A stretch of 64,000 bases of DNA from Flavobacterium limnosediminis JC2902 (GTDB taxonomy: Bacteria > Bacteroidota > Bacteroidia > Flavobacteriales > Flavobacteriaceae): contig NZ_AVGG01000007.1 of NCBI RefSeq assembly GCF_000498535.1, positions 62,001 to 126,000 on the forward strand. The letters are read 5' to 3'. Below the pieces are notes generated by a model. The model made no database searches, had not been told where the DNA came from, and was given only the letters and a program-made list of their open reading frames with translations. The position numbers and the translations under genes are program-made. Every line of letters starts with the position of its first letter. Position 1 is the stretch's first letter. Positions 34,217-43,607 of this stretch are shown piece after piece.

Positions 34217-36262
34217 ATGAAAACTAAAAATAAATCCCTGTTTCAGAAAGAATTGATAATGGAGGCTTTAAAACAATCCTTTTTGAAGCTCAATCCTGTG
34301 ACACTTTTCCGAAACCCAATTATGTTCACGGTAGAAATCGGAACAGCAGTAATGTTTTGTGTATGCCTTTGGATTTTAGCCGGAGAACAATCACAAGGTA
34401 GTTTTGCATACAACTTCACAATTTTTGTAATTCTGCTTTTTACGCTTTTGTTTGCCAATTTCGCTGAAGCTATTGCTGAGGCGCGGGGTAAAGCTCAAGC
34501 CGACAGTTTGCGAAAAACAAGAGAAGAAACTCCTGCCAAAAAAATAGAGCGTGTAGGCGAATTACACGTAAACGAAGTTGTAGTTGTACCTTCTTCAAGT
34601 CTTGTTAAAGGTGATGTTTTCATTTGTGAAGCGGGCGATATCATCCCGACAGACGGTGAAATTATAGAAGGTTTGGCTACGATTGATGAAAGTGCCATAA
34701 CCGGAGAAAGCGCACCGGTAATTCGTGAAGCCGGAGGCGATAAAAGTTCGGTTACCGGAGGTACAAAAGTCTTGTCAGACAAAATTAAAGTACAGGTAAC
34801 CATCGAACACGGCGAAAGTTTCCTTGATAAAATGATTGCTTTGGTGGAAGGAGCATCACGTCAGAAAACACCAAATGAAATTGCGCTGACCATCTTGCTT
34901 GCAGGATTCACTTTGATATTTATTATAGTATGTGTGACGCTGAAACCTTTTGCGGATTACGCTAATATCCCAATCACCATTGCGGCGTTTATTTCACTTT
35001 TTGTCTGCTTAATTCCAACTACCATCGGCGGATTACTATCGGCTATCGGTATTGCGGGAATGGACAGAGCGCTGCGTGCCAATGTGATAACAAAATCAGG
35101 TAAAGCGGTGGAAACTGCCGGTGACATCGATGTGCTTTTATTGGATAAAACCGGAACCATCACCATCGGTAACCGAAAAGCAACTCATTTTTACCCTGCC
35201 AATGGCGTTGCCGAATCGGATTTTGTGAAAGCCTGTGTACTTTCCTCTTTAGCCGATGAAACGCCGGAAGGAAAATCCATCATCGAATTGGCCGGAAAAG
35301 ATGCGGTGAGAAATCTTTCCATTGAAGGAGCCACATTAATAAAATTTACCGCCGAAACCAGAAGCAGCGGGGTGAATCTTCCCAACGGAACCAAAATCAG
35401 GAAAGGGGCTTTTGATGCAATCCGAAATCTGAGTGTAAATGCAGGTTTTACTTTCCCGAAAGAAACTGCCGAAAGAGTAACCGAAATTTCAAGCAACGGT
35501 GGAACGCCTCTAGTAGTTTCTGAAAATGAAAAAGTAGTGGGTGTTATCGAATTACAGGACATTATAAAACCCGGAATTCAGGAACGTTTTGAGCGTTTGC
35601 GTAAAATGGGTGTAAAAACCGTAATGGTTACCGGAGACAATCCGCTAACTGCTAAGTTTATTGCCGAAAAAGCCGGTGTGGATGATTTCATCGCCGAAGC
35701 CAAACCGGAAGATAAAATGAATTACATCAAAAACGAACAACAACTTGGTAAGCTAGTAGCCATGATGGGTGACGGTACCAATGATGCACCGGCTTTAGCT
35801 CAGGCTGATGTGGGCGTTGCGATGAACAGTGGAACTCAGGCTGCTAAAGAAGCAGGTAACATGGTGGATTTAGACAACGATCCGACCAAACTGATTGAAA
35901 TTGTTGAAATCGGCAAGCAATTACTAATGACAAGAGGTACGTTAACCACTTTCAGTATTGCGAACGACGTGGCGAAGTATTTTGCTATCATTCCGGCTCT
36001 TTTCATCACTGCAATCCCATCATTGCAAGGATTAAACATCATGCAGTTACACAGTCCGGAGAGTGTCATTTTATCAGCCGTAATTTTCAATGCAATTGTA
36101 ATTCCGTTCTTAATTCCGTTAGCCTTAAAAGGGGTTACTTACAAACCGATCGGAGCTTCGGCGTTATTGAGAAGAAACTTACTGTGGTACGGATTGGGAG
36201 GTATTATCGTTCCGTTTATCGGAATCAAAGTAATTGATATAGCAGTTGCATTATTCATGTAA
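34217..36262 (+). CDS. kdpB: potassium-transporting ATPase ATP-binding subunit B
   Basis: A 681-residue P-type ATPase that powers K+ uptake. The phosphorylation motif [16 protein letters not shown] lies near residue 309; the TGES actuator motif ([11 protein letters not shown]), [14 protein letters not shown] and [29 protein letters not shown] are intact. The actuator site is not altered. The start at 34217 gives a 14-residue basic leader before [16 protein letters not shown] 34259 is the alternative. Confidence 0.97.
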   Translation: MKTKNKSLFQKELIMEALKQSFLKLNPVTLFRNPIMFTVEIGTAVMFCVCLWILAGEQSQGSFAYNFTIFVILLFTLLFANFAEAIAEARGKAQADSLRKTREETPAKKIERVGELHVNEVVVVPSSSLVKGDVFICEAGDIIPTDGEIIEGLATIDESAITGESAPVIREAGGDKSSVTGGTKVLSDKIKVQVTIEHGESFLDKMIALVEGASRQKTPNEIALTILLAGFTLIFIIVCVTLKPFADYANIPITIAAFISLFVCLIPTTIGGLLSAIGIAGMDRALRANVITKSGKAVETAGDIDVLLLDKTGTITIGNRKATHFYPANGVAESDFVKACVLSSLADETPEGKSIIELAGKDAVRNLSIEGATLIKFTAETRSSGVNLPNGTKIRKGAFDAIRNLSVNAGFTFPKETAERVTEISSNGGTPLVVSENEKVVGVIELQDIIKPGIQERFERLRKMGVKTVMVTGDNPLTAKFIAEKAGVDDFIAEAKPEDKMNYIKNEQQLGKLVAMMGDGTNDAPALAQADVGVAMNSGTQAAKEAGNMVDLDNDPTKLIEIVEIGKQLLMTRGTLTTFSIANDVAKYFAIIPALFITAIPSLQGLNIMQLHSPESVILSAVIFNAIVIPFLIPLALKGVTYKPIGASALLRRNLLWYGLGGIIVPFIGIKVIDIAVALFM

Positions 36263-36277
36263 TTAAAACTTAAAAAA

Positions 36278-36838
36278 ATGAAAAAACATATTTTATCAGG
36301 AATAAAATTGACAGCAGTATGCCTCGTCTTTTTTTCAGGGATTTACACCTTGTTTATTTTAGGAATTGCACAAATGGCACCTAATCAGGGTAAAGGGGAA
36401 ATAGTTGAAGCAAATGGAAAAAAACAATATTTGAACATCGGCCAATCGTTTACGGACGGAAAATATTTTAACTCTCGCCCGTCAGCTGTAGCATACAATG
36501 CAGCTGGTTCGGGAGGAAGTAATAAAGGTCCGAGTAATCCGGAATATTTAGCCGAAGTAAAGCAAAGAATCGACACCTTCCTGATTCAGAACCCTGAAAT
36601 CAAAAGAAGTGAAATTCCTGCCGATCTGGTTACCGCCAGCGGAAGTGGTTTAGATCCGAATATTTCAGCTCAGGCTGCAAAGGTTCAGGTAAAACGCATT
36701 ACCAAAATCAGAAACATTAATGAACAAAAATTGGTACATTTAATCGCTGAAAATACAGACAAACCTTTATTGGGGGTTTTTGGCCCGGAAAAAATTAATG
36801 TACTGCAATTAAATATCGCTTTAGACAAAATAAAATGA
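36278..36838 (+). CDS. kdpC: potassium-transporting ATPase subunit C
   Basis: A 186-residue protein with a single N-terminal membrane segment (about 8-30, IKLTAVCLVFFSGIYTLFIL) and a periplasmic domain. Family features include IGQSFTDGKYFNSRPSAVAYN, GSGGSNKGPSNPEYLAEV, DLVTASGSGLDPNISAQAA and FGPEKINVLQLNIALD. It is the assembly partner of KdpA and KdpB. It begins 15 nt after kdpB, and its stop overlaps the next start by 4 nt. Confidence 0.96.
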   Translation: MKKHILSGIKLTAVCLVFFSGIYTLFILGIAQMAPNQGKGEIVEANGKKQYLNIGQSFTDGKYFNSRPSAVAYNAAGSGGSNKGPSNPEYLAEVKQRIDTFLIQNPEIKRSEIPADLVTASGSGLDPNISAQAAKVQVKRITKIRNINEQKLVHLIAENTDKPLLGVFGPEKINVLQLNIALDKIK

Positions 36839-37923
36839 AATCAAAAATCACAATAATAATAACAACTGCCTTAACATCATTAGGCTTACAGGCACAAACT
36901 GACAGTACAAAAACAGTAAATCCTTTAAAATTCAGTGGCTATGTTGACGTCTATTATGCCTATGATTTTGGAGAGCCGGAGAACAATACACGCCCCAGTT
37001 TCATGTACTCACACAATCGTCATAACGAAGTTGCTTTGAATTTAGGTTTTATCAAAGCAGCCTATGAAAAAGATAATGTGAGAGCCAATCTTGCTTTTAT
37101 GGCAGGAACCTACTCCAACGCTAATTTAGCTGCTGAAGAAGGTGTTTTAAAAAACATTTACGAAGCCAACGCCGGAGTTAAACTTTCAAAAACCAAAAAT
37201 CTTTGGGTCGATGCCGGGATTTTTGCTTCACACATCGGTTTCGAAAGTGCCGTAAGTAAAGAATGCTGGGCTCTGACCCGATGCATACTTTCCGACAATT
37301 CACCTTATTATGAAAGCGGTGTAAAAGTCGGATACACTTCAGACAGCGGAAAATGGTTTGTCAGTGGATTGGTTTTAAACGGATGGCAACGTATCCAACG
37401 CGTAGACGGTAACAAAACATTGGCTTTCGGTCATCAATTAACCTATAAGCCTAACTCAAAAGTAACATTAAACAGCAGCTCTTTTATCGGAAATGATAAA
37501 CCGAATGATTCCAAACAGATGCGTTATTTCCACAATCTATACGGTCAGTATCAGTTAAATGACAAATGGGGATTAACAGCAGGTTTCGACATTGGAGCCG
37601 AACAAAAATCAAAAGGAAGTGAAAGCTACAATTGCTGGTATTCACCGGTTTTAATCGCAAAATATAAAGCAACTGATAAGATAAATATTGTGGCCCGAGG
37701 AGAATATTATTCGGATGAAAATGGGGTAATCATTACAACAGGAACACCAAATGGTTTTCAAACGTTCGGATATTCCTTAAATTTAGACTATTATATTTAT
37801 GATAACGCAGTTTGGCGTATTGAGGCACGAAATTTAAGCAGTAAAGATGAGGTTTTTACTAAAAATGGGGACCCTGTAAAGCAAAATTTTGCAATGGTAA
37901 CATCTTTAACGGTTTCATTTTAA
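36835..37923 (+). CDS. outer-membrane beta-barrel protein of the kdp operon
   Basis: A 362-residue protein with a signal peptide ending LGLQAQ (about 1-21), then a barrel with paired strands: LKFSGYVDVYYAYDF, NEVALNLGFIKAAYE, VRANLAFMAGTYSN, WFVSGLVLNGWQRI, YGQYQLNDKWGLTAGFDIG, IVARGEYYSDENG and a final FAMVTSLTVSF. It resembles the porin class that accompanies kdp genes in Bacteroidetes. The ATGA overlap with kdpC indicates translational coupling, so it probably helps K+ reach the pump across the outer membrane, as an inference from position. Confidence 0.82.
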   Translation: MKSKITIIITTALTSLGLQAQTDSTKTVNPLKFSGYVDVYYAYDFGEPENNTRPSFMYSHNRHNEVALNLGFIKAAYEKDNVRANLAFMAGTYSNANLAAEEGVLKNIYEANAGVKLSKTKNLWVDAGIFASHIGFESAVSKECWALTRCILSDNSPYYESGVKVGYTSDSGKWFVSGLVLNGWQRIQRVDGNKTLAFGHQLTYKPNSKVTLNSSSFIGNDKPNDSKQMRYFHNLYGQYQLNDKWGLTAGFDIGAEQKSKGSESYNCWYSPVLIAKYKATDKINIVARGEYYSDENGVIITTGTPNGFQTFGYSLNLDYYIYDNAVWRIEARNLSSKDEVFTKNGDPVKQNFAMVTSLTVSF

Positions 37924-37944
37924 TCCAATTTAAACGGTACAATT

Positions 37945-39072
37945 TTGGAAATCAGGAGAGAAGATAACGTTCAGCATTTTCTGGACTTAATTAAAAAGTC
38001 ACGAAGAGGAAAATTTAAAGTCTACATCGGCATGAGTGCCGGTGTGGGCAAAACTTTCCGTATGCTTCAGGAAGCACATGCCTTACTTAAAAACGGTATC
38101 GACATTAAAATCGGATTTATTGAAACCCATAACCGAAAAGAAACACAGGAATTGTTGGAGGGTTTGCCTGTGGTTCCGAGAAGGAAGTTATTCTACAAAG
38201 GGAAAGAACTGGAGGAAATGGACGTTCAGGCGATTATCAATCTGCGTCCGGAAGTTGTAATCGTTGATGAATTGGCACATACCAACATCGAAGGAAGTAA
38301 AAACGAGAAACGCTGGCAGGATGTAATGGAGATCCTTGATGCCGGGATTAACGTTATAAGCGCCATAAACATTCAGCATATTGAGAGTCTGAACGAAGAA
38401 ATAAAATACATTACGGGCGTTGAGGTTAAAGAACGGATTCCCGACAGTGTTTTAGCACAGGCCGATGAAGTGGTAAACATCGATTTAACCGCCGATGAAC
38501 TGATAACCCGATTAAAAGAAGGAAAAATATATCAGGCGGAAAAAATAGAAACAGCCCTGAAAAACTTTTTTAAAAGTGAACATATTCTGCAATTGCGTGA
38601 ATTAGCGCTGAAAGAAGTGGCAAGTCAGGTGGAACGAAAAGTGGAAATTGAAGTTCCGAAAAATAAAAACATACGGCACGAAAAGTTTTTGGCCTGTATC
38701 AGCAGTAATGAGAGAACAGCCAAAAAAGTGATCCGGAAAACGGCACGACTGGCAAATTATTATAACAGCAAATGGTTTGTTTTATACGTTCAGGTACCTG
38801 AAGAGAGTGTGGACAAGATTCCGCTAGACAAACAACGCCATCTGATCAATAACTTCAAACTGGCTACCGAATTGGGTGCCGAAGTAATAAAAGTGGAACA
38901 TACGAAAATCGCCAAAGCCATCATTGAACAAGCCGAACTGAAAAACATAACTACCGTTTGCATCGGAAAACCACGAATGAATCTGATGAAAATAATTCTA
39001 TCCACAAATGTTTTCAAAGAGCTGTTAAACAAACTATCTTCGAGTGATATAGATTTGATTATACTTAGTTGA
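37945..39072 (+). CDS. kdpD: stand-alone KdpD sensor domain with USP-like domain (no kinase)
   Basis: A 375-residue cytoplasmic protein corresponding to only the N-terminal part of KdpD. The KdpD domain (about 1-230) has the Walker-like GMSAGVGKTFRMLQEAH near 30-45, IGFIETHNRKETQELLEGL, VVIVDELAHTNIEGSKNEKRW and DVISAINIQHIESLN-type sequence. A universal-stress-like domain follows (about 250-375). Membrane segments, HisKA and HATPase are absent; a separate kinase is next. The start is TTG (37945), because the only in-frame codons before it run to the porin stop, and the first downstream ATG would remove the Walker motif. Confidence 0.88.
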   Translation: MEIRREDNVQHFLDLIKKSRRGKFKVYIGMSAGVGKTFRMLQEAHALLKNGIDIKIGFIETHNRKETQELLEGLPVVPRRKLFYKGKELEEMDVQAIINLRPEVVIVDELAHTNIEGSKNEKRWQDVMEILDAGINVISAINIQHIESLNEEIKYITGVEVKERIPDSVLAQADEVVNIDLTADELITRLKEGKIYQAEKIETALKNFFKSEHILQLRELALKEVASQVERKVEIEVPKNKNIRHEKFLACISSNERTAKKVIRKTARLANYYNSKWFVLYVQVPEESVDKIPLDKQRHLINNFKLATELGAEVIKVEHTKIAKAIIEQAELKNITTVCIGKPRMNLMKIILSTNVFKELLNKLSSSDIDLIILS

Positions 39073-39090
39073 GAAAGAGAAGACATAAAA

Positions 39091-39203
39091 GATGCAAGAA
39101 CCAAAAACCAAGAAAAAATAAATTAAGTAGATGATGGATCAAAAAGAAAGTCTTCTGTTTTTTGTTTTTTGTATTTCCTCTTGTTTCTTGCCTCTTGCTT
39201 CTA
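39091..39203. repeat. imperfect inverted low-complexity arms without a gene
   Basis: GATGCAAGAACCAAAAACCA (39091-39110, continuing to 39120) matches the reverse complement of the segment ending GCCTCTTGCTTCT at 39203 at about 23 of 30 positions, with a 35-nt centre. It fills the 144-nt gap between the KdpD-like gene and the kinase gene. The purine-rich/pyrimidine-rich arms resemble those around the four-helix-bundle genes at 42.4 and 55.2 kb. Confidence 0.6.
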
Positions 39204-39216
39204 AAAAAACATAACT

Positions 39217-40944
39217 ATGAAAATAAAAACAAAACTTACGCTTGGCGTGGGATTATTGTTCTTCCTGATCGTGCTTTTGGTAGCGTTGGGCGTCAGACAG
39301 GTTCATGTGATTTCAAATGACACTAAGAATATTCTGGTGGCTAATTACAATTCGCTGGACTATTCCCGAAACATGCTCAAAGAACTGGATAAAATTGAAA
39401 CCGAAAACCAATCGTTTCAAAAATTCAATGGATTTCTGAAATTGCAATTGCAGAATATAACCGAAATAGGCGAAAAAGAGCTTACCCAAAGTCTCGTAGA
39501 TGATGTTGCGAATTATCAAAATCAACCTGATAACAAAACTGCTGCAATTCATATCAGAAAAGACCTGAATGATATTATGAAACTCAATATGGATGCGATT
39601 CAACGTAAAAGCGTAGTAGCTTCAAAAACGGCACAAGGCGCAATTTTATGGATTTCAATAACCGGCGCGACCTGTTTTATCATCGCCTTTACATTATTGG
39701 TGAATCTGCCAAGCAGTATTGCCGATCCCATTAAAGATTTAACCGAAAGTATCCGGCAAATTGCAGCCAAAAACTACCATCAGAGAGTTCATTTTGAAAA
39801 TCATAATGAATTTGGTGATTTGGCAAAATCATTCAATACGATGGCCGAGAAACTACAGGAGTATAATGACAGTAATCTGGCCAAATTGATGACTGAAAAA
39901 AAGCGGATAGAAACGCTTATCAACAATATGCATGATCCTGTTATCGGGTTGGATGATAAAAATAACATTCTGTTAATTAATGAAGAAGCATTGAAAATAT
40001 CAGGCTTAAATGCAGGCGAGGTTATTGGGAAACCGGCGCAGGAAGTAGCACTTTCAAACGATTTATTACGATCGTTATTACAACATCTTGTAAATGATGA
40101 GTTCAATAAAAACCATGAAACACTGAAAATATATGCTGATAAAAAAGAAAGCTATTTCGAAAAACAGCTCGTTCCGATAGGGGTTATCCCGACAGGCGAA
40201 AAAGAGAAAAAACAAATCGGTTCTTTTATCATTCTCAGAAATGTCACGGCTTATAAAGAGTTGGATGACGCTAAAACTAACTTTATTGCAACTGTTTCAC
40301 ACGAATTCAAAACTCCTATTGCCTCCATGAAAATGAGCTTACAACTTTTGGAAAATGAAGGAATAGGCAAACTCAACAGCGAGCAGAAAGGATTAATTCA
40401 CAGTATTTATGATGATGCTGACAGGTTGCTCAAAACTACCGGAGAATTGTTGAACATCACACAGGTAGAGTCCGGAAAAACCAGGATGCATATTGAATTA
40501 TGCGAAATCGGAGAAATAGTTAAACATTCTGTTGAGTCAACCAAAAATCTTGCAGAACAAAATAACATTGCTTTACAGGTACACATCGAAGAAAATTTAC
40601 CGCAAATTAATGCTGATTCGGAAAAAACGGCTTGGGTAATTTCGAACTTAATTTCAAATGCAATCCGATATTCTTACGAAAACTCATCGGTTGCCATTAA
40701 AGCAAAAAAAGTTGACAGAACAGTGAAGGTAAGTGTTATCGATAATGGTTTGGGGATTTCATCTCAATACAAGGACAGAATATTTGACAAGTACTTCAGG
40801 GTGCCGGGAACCGAAAAAGAAGGAACCGGACTCGGATTAGCAATCAGTAAAGAATTTATAGAAGCTCAGGGCGGAACAATTTCAGTTGAAAGTGAATTGG
40901 GTTCCGGAAGTACTTTCACAATTTCCTTTAAAAGCAGTACCTAA
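39217..40944 (+). CDS. membrane sensor histidine kinase of the kdp locus (HAMP-PAS-HisKA)
   Basis: A 575-residue kinase with TM1 (about 7-27), a periplasmic helical sensor (about 30-140), TM2 (about 145-167), HAMP (about 168-222, PIKDLTESIRQIAAKNYHQRV), PAS (about 235-345, INNMHDPVIGLDDKNNILLINEEAL), HisKA with phospho-His near 361 (VSHEFKTPIASMKMSL) and HATPase (about 465-572, VIDNGLGISSQYKDRIFDKYFRV, GTGLGLAISKEF). It follows the kinase-less KdpD domain and is probably the phosphodonor for the NtrC-type regulator at 30437. Together they form a split KdpDE-like system. Confidence 0.9.
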   Translation: MKIKTKLTLGVGLLFFLIVLLVALGVRQVHVISNDTKNILVANYNSLDYSRNMLKELDKIETENQSFQKFNGFLKLQLQNITEIGEKELTQSLVDDVANYQNQPDNKTAAIHIRKDLNDIMKLNMDAIQRKSVVASKTAQGAILWISITGATCFIIAFTLLVNLPSSIADPIKDLTESIRQIAAKNYHQRVHFENHNEFGDLAKSFNTMAEKLQEYNDSNLAKLMTEKKRIETLINNMHDPVIGLDDKNNILLINEEALKISGLNAGEVIGKPAQEVALSNDLLRSLLQHLVNDEFNKNHETLKIYADKKESYFEKQLVPIGVIPTGEKEKKQIGSFIILRNVTAYKELDDAKTNFIATVSHEFKTPIASMKMSLQLLENEGIGKLNSEQKGLIHSIYDDADRLLKTTGELLNITQVESGKTRMHIELCEIGEIVKHSVESTKNLAEQNNIALQVHIEENLPQINADSEKTAWVISNLISNAIRYSYENSSVAIKAKKVDRTVKVSVIDNGLGISSQYKDRIFDKYFRVPGTEKEGTGLGLAISKEFIEAQGGTISVESELGSGSTFTISFKSST

Positions 40945-40949
40945 ATCAG

Positions 40950-41387
40950 TTACTGCTTTTTACGTCTTGTATCAATCAAATGGACGATTTTCCATGTTTC
41001 ATTTTCTTTGAAAAGCGTAAAGGCGTTTACTCCGGAATGGCTCAACTTCCCGTTCACGTAAAACTCATACGGTGTCCAGGCGTGGGCCATTTTTCCGTCA
41101 ATCTGAATGTTATAACTCAGAATCTTTTCTTCGAATTTCAAATCGGCGGGGAATGTGGAAAATGATTTATAAAATTCGGATGGTTTTTCCTCTTCAAATC
41201 GCGTTCCCTTCTGCCCTTCTATTATCGATTGCAGAATCATTTTCTCAGAACAAACGGATTTTATTTTCACGGTGTCTTTGGCATGAAACCCAACAAAAAA
41301 GGTTTTAATCGTATTTTCGACTTCCAATTTTTGAGCGTTGGAAATAATCGGTAAACAAAACAAAAACAAGAAAAGCAGCTTTTTCAT
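40950..41387 (-). CDS. exported SnoaL/NTF2-like protein
   Basis: A 145-residue protein with a signal peptide (MKKLLFLFLFCLPIISNAQ). The mature part has the alpha+beta cone pattern of the NTF2/SnoaL superfamily: helix (VENTIKTFFVGFHAKDTVKI), then YNIQIDGKMAHAWTPYEFYVNGKLSHSGVNAFTLF and WKIVHLIDTRRKK. Such small exported proteins are common in Flavobacteria; the ligand is unknown. It converges with the kinase gene with a 5-nt gap. Confidence 0.8.
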   Translation of the reverse strand: MKKLLFLFLFCLPIISNAQKLEVENTIKTFFVGFHAKDTVKIKSVCSEKMILQSIIEGQKGTRFEEEKPSEFYKSFSTFPADLKFEEKILSYNIQIDGKMAHAWTPYEFYVNGKLSHSGVNAFTLFKENETWKIVHLIDTRRKKQ

Positions 41388-41549
41388 TTTTACTGATTTT
41401 TAATTACGTACAATAAGTAGCATTTATCCCATTATTGTTACGTCATTTTGGAAATTGTAGTAATTTTACAATCTAATTACAGAAAAAAGGCTGTTACAAG
41501 TTAATTCAGAACTTCTAACTTCCTATTTCTGACTTCTAACTAAAAAATT

Positions 41550-42368
41550 ATGTCAGTAGCCAAAAAAGATTACAAAAGAATTACCACAAAATCGTTAATC
41601 GAAATGAAAGCCAACGGAGAGAAAATCTCGATGCTTACGGCTTATGATTATACCATGGCAAAGATTGTTGACTCAGCAGGAGTTGACGTAATTTTAGTTG
41701 GTGACTCTGCCAGTAATGTAATGGCAGGACACGAAACCACGCTTCCCATCACTTTGGACCAGATGATTTATCACGCATCTTCCGTGGTAAGAGCTGCTGA
41801 AAGAGCGCTGGTTGTGGTTGATTTGCCTTTCGGAAGTTATCAGTCAGATCCCAGAGAAGCATTACGTTCTTCCATCCGAATCATGAAGGAAAGCGGTGGT
41901 CATGCCGTAAAACTTGAGGGCGGAAAAGAAATTAAGGAAAGTATCAAAAAAATATTAAACGCCGGAATTCCCGTTATGGGACATTTGGGTTTAACACCGC
42001 AATCGATTTATAAATTCGGAACCTATACCGTTCGTGCCAAAGAAGAAGCGGAAGCTGAAAAACTTTTGGAAGATGCCAAAATGCTGGAGAAAATTGGCTG
42101 TTTTGCATTGGTTTTGGAAAAAATACCATCTGCATTGGCACAAAAAGTAGCCGCAAGCATTTCCATTCCCGTAATAGGAATTGGTGCCGGAAGCGGTGTT
42201 GACGGACAGGTATTGGTTTTACACGATATGATCGGGATGACACACGAATTCAGTCCGCGTTTCTTACGCCGTTACATGAATTTATTCGAAGACATGACCA
42301 AAGCCATCGGACAATATGTTGAGGATGTAAAATCGGTTGATTTCCCTAATGCGAATGAACAGTATTAG
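41550..42368 (+). CDS. panB: 3-methyl-2-oxobutanoate hydroxymethyltransferase
   Basis: A 272-residue enzyme of pantothenate synthesis: ketoisovalerate plus methylene-tetrahydrofolate gives ketopantoate. Mg2+ and substrate motifs are visible: [71 protein letters not shown] and [22 protein letters not shown]. Length is standard. Its 5' gap (41388-41549) ends in a one-sided low-complexity run of CTTCTAAC/CTTCTGAC-like words. A four-helix-bundle element follows directly. Confidence 0.96.
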   Translation: MSVAKKDYKRITTKSLIEMKANGEKISMLTAYDYTMAKIVDSAGVDVILVGDSASNVMAGHETTLPITLDQMIYHASSVVRAAERALVVVDLPFGSYQSDPREALRSSIRIMKESGGHAVKLEGGKEIKESIKKILNAGIPVMGHLGLTPQSIYKFGTYTVRAKEEAEAEKLLEDAKMLEKIGCFALVLEKIPSALAQKVAASISIPVIGIGAGSGVDGQVLVLHDMIGMTHEFSPRFLRRYMNLFEDMTKAIGQYVEDVKSVDFPNANEQY

Positions 42369-42377
42369 TTAGACTGA

Positions 42378-42858
42378 TTTAGACTTCTTAGACTAGCTTA
42401 GATTTCTTAGATTGTTGGATTATTTGGATTGACAGACTGACTTCGATTATTAAATTTTATATACGCCAAAATTATATGCATCAATTTAAAGAGTTGGGAA
42501 TTTGGAAAAAAAGCAGGGTATTTTGTTCAGACATATACTCCATCACAACCTCTTTCCCTAATGAAGAAAAATTTGGTCTAACCAACCAGTTAAGAAGAGC
42601 CTCTGTTTCTATTCCTTCTAACATCGCTGAGGGTTCATCCCGAAATTCAAATAAAGATTTTTCAAGGTTTTTGGAAATTGCCATAGGTTCTGCCTATGAA
42701 GTCGAAACACAACTTATAATTGCATCCGATTTAGGTTTTATTGATTCAGAAAAATTATTTTTGCTGTCTAATCAGCTTAATGAAATTATAAAAATGATTT
42801 CAAGATTTCGTTCTACATTGAAAATCTAAGAAATCTAAGCTAGTCTAAGAGGTCTAAA
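42378..42858. mobile_element. inverted-repeat element carrying a four-helix-bundle gene
   Basis: The left arm 42378-42411 (starting TTTAGACTTCTTAGACTAGC) and the right arm 42825-42858 are reverse complements at 33 of 34 positions. Between them lies only the four-helix-bundle gene with its leader, including TATATACGCCA at 42458-42468. The right arm overlaps the gene's last codon and stop. The element sits between panB and a pseudouridine synthase gene whose ATG lies 16 nt beyond the arm. The layout recalls the stem-borne S23 genes of 23S rRNA intervening sequences. Mobility is inferred. Confidence 0.6.
42476..42829 (+). CDS. four-helix-bundle protein (S23/IVP family)
   Basis: A 117-residue helical protein beginning MHQFKELGIWKKSRVF. 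It has the hallmark segment LRRASVSIPSNIAEGSSRNSNKDFSRFLEIAIGSAYEVETQL, and the length fits the family found in 23S rRNA intervening sequences; the Avd accessory protein of diversity-generating retroelements is related. Biochemical function is poorly known; nucleic-acid binding is suggested for relatives. No reverse transcriptase or variable-repeat cassette is present here, so a retroelement role is unlikely. A frameshifted relative lies at 55006-55357. Confidence 0.9.
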   Translation: MHQFKELGIWKKSRVFCSDIYSITTSFPNEEKFGLTNQLRRASVSIPSNIAEGSSRNSNKDFSRFLEIAIGSAYEVETQLIIASDLGFIDSEKLFLLSNQLNEIIKMISRFRSTLKI

Positions 42859-42874
42859 AATCTAAGAAGTCTAA

Positions 42875-43564
42875 ATGAAAATTCTCTCTACAAAAGACAA
42901 TTTACAAATTCTCCACGAAGACAATCATATTATAATTGTTAACAAGCGTGTAGGCGATATTGTGCAAGGTGATAAAACCGGAGACAAACCGTTAAGCGAT
43001 GTCGTAAAGGAATACATAAAAGAAAAATACAACAAACCCGGAGAAGTTTTTCTCGGTGTGGTTCATCGTTTGGACCGACCTACAACCGGTATCGTAGTTT
43101 TTGCCAAGACTTCAAAAGCTTTGACGCGCCTGAATGAAATGTTCAGTAAACGCGAAACTCAAAAGACCTATTGGGCTGTGGTGAAAAACCAACCACCTAA
43201 AACCGAAGATATTCTTGTGCACTTTCTGAAAAGAAATCCGAAAAACAATACTTCAAAAGCACATATAAAAGAAGTTCCCGAGAGTAAAAAAGCCAGTTTA
43301 GATTATAAGATCATTAAGAAACTGGACAACTATTACGTCTTGGAAATCAATCTGCATACCGGAAGACATCATCAGATCCGAAGTCAGCTTTCAGCAATCG
43401 GATGTCCGATAAAAGGCGATTTGAAATATGGTTTCGACCGAAGCAATCCGGATGGAGGAATTCATCTGCATGCACGAAAATTGGTCTTCATTCACCCGGT
43501 TAGTAAAGAAACTTTAGAGATTATTGCACCAGTTCCTGATAATGTTGTTTGGAAAAACATTTAA
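42875..43564 (+). CDS. RluA-family rRNA pseudouridine synthase
   Basis: A 229-residue enzyme isomerising uridine to pseudouridine in rRNA (or tRNA). The catalytic motif HRLDRPTTGIVVFAKTSKAL holds the Asp near residue 67. LHTGRHHQIRSQLSAIGCPIKGDLKYG and GIHLHARKLVFIHPV follow as in the RluA/RluD group. The N-terminal S4 domain of RluD is missing, so this is a short RluA-like form. The target site cannot be assigned. Its start lies directly after the right arm of the inverted-repeat element, which must affect its 5' leader. Confidence 0.92.
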   Translation: MKILSTKDNLQILHEDNHIIIVNKRVGDIVQGDKTGDKPLSDVVKEYIKEKYNKPGEVFLGVVHRLDRPTTGIVVFAKTSKALTRLNEMFSKRETQKTYWAVVKNQPPKTEDILVHFLKRNPKNNTSKAHIKEVPESKKASLDYKIIKKLDNYYVLEINLHTGRHHQIRSQLSAIGCPIKGDLKYGFDRSNPDGGIHLHARKLVFIHPVSKETLEIIAPVPDNVVWKNI

Positions 43565-43607
43565 CTTTTTGTTTATTTACTGTTTAAAATACAAATTAAA
43601 TCACATT

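Noticed and set aside
42476..42829. Avd accessory protein of a diversity-generating retroelement
   Set aside because: The four-helix-bundle family is related, but no reverse transcriptase, template repeat or variable target gene occurs nearby.
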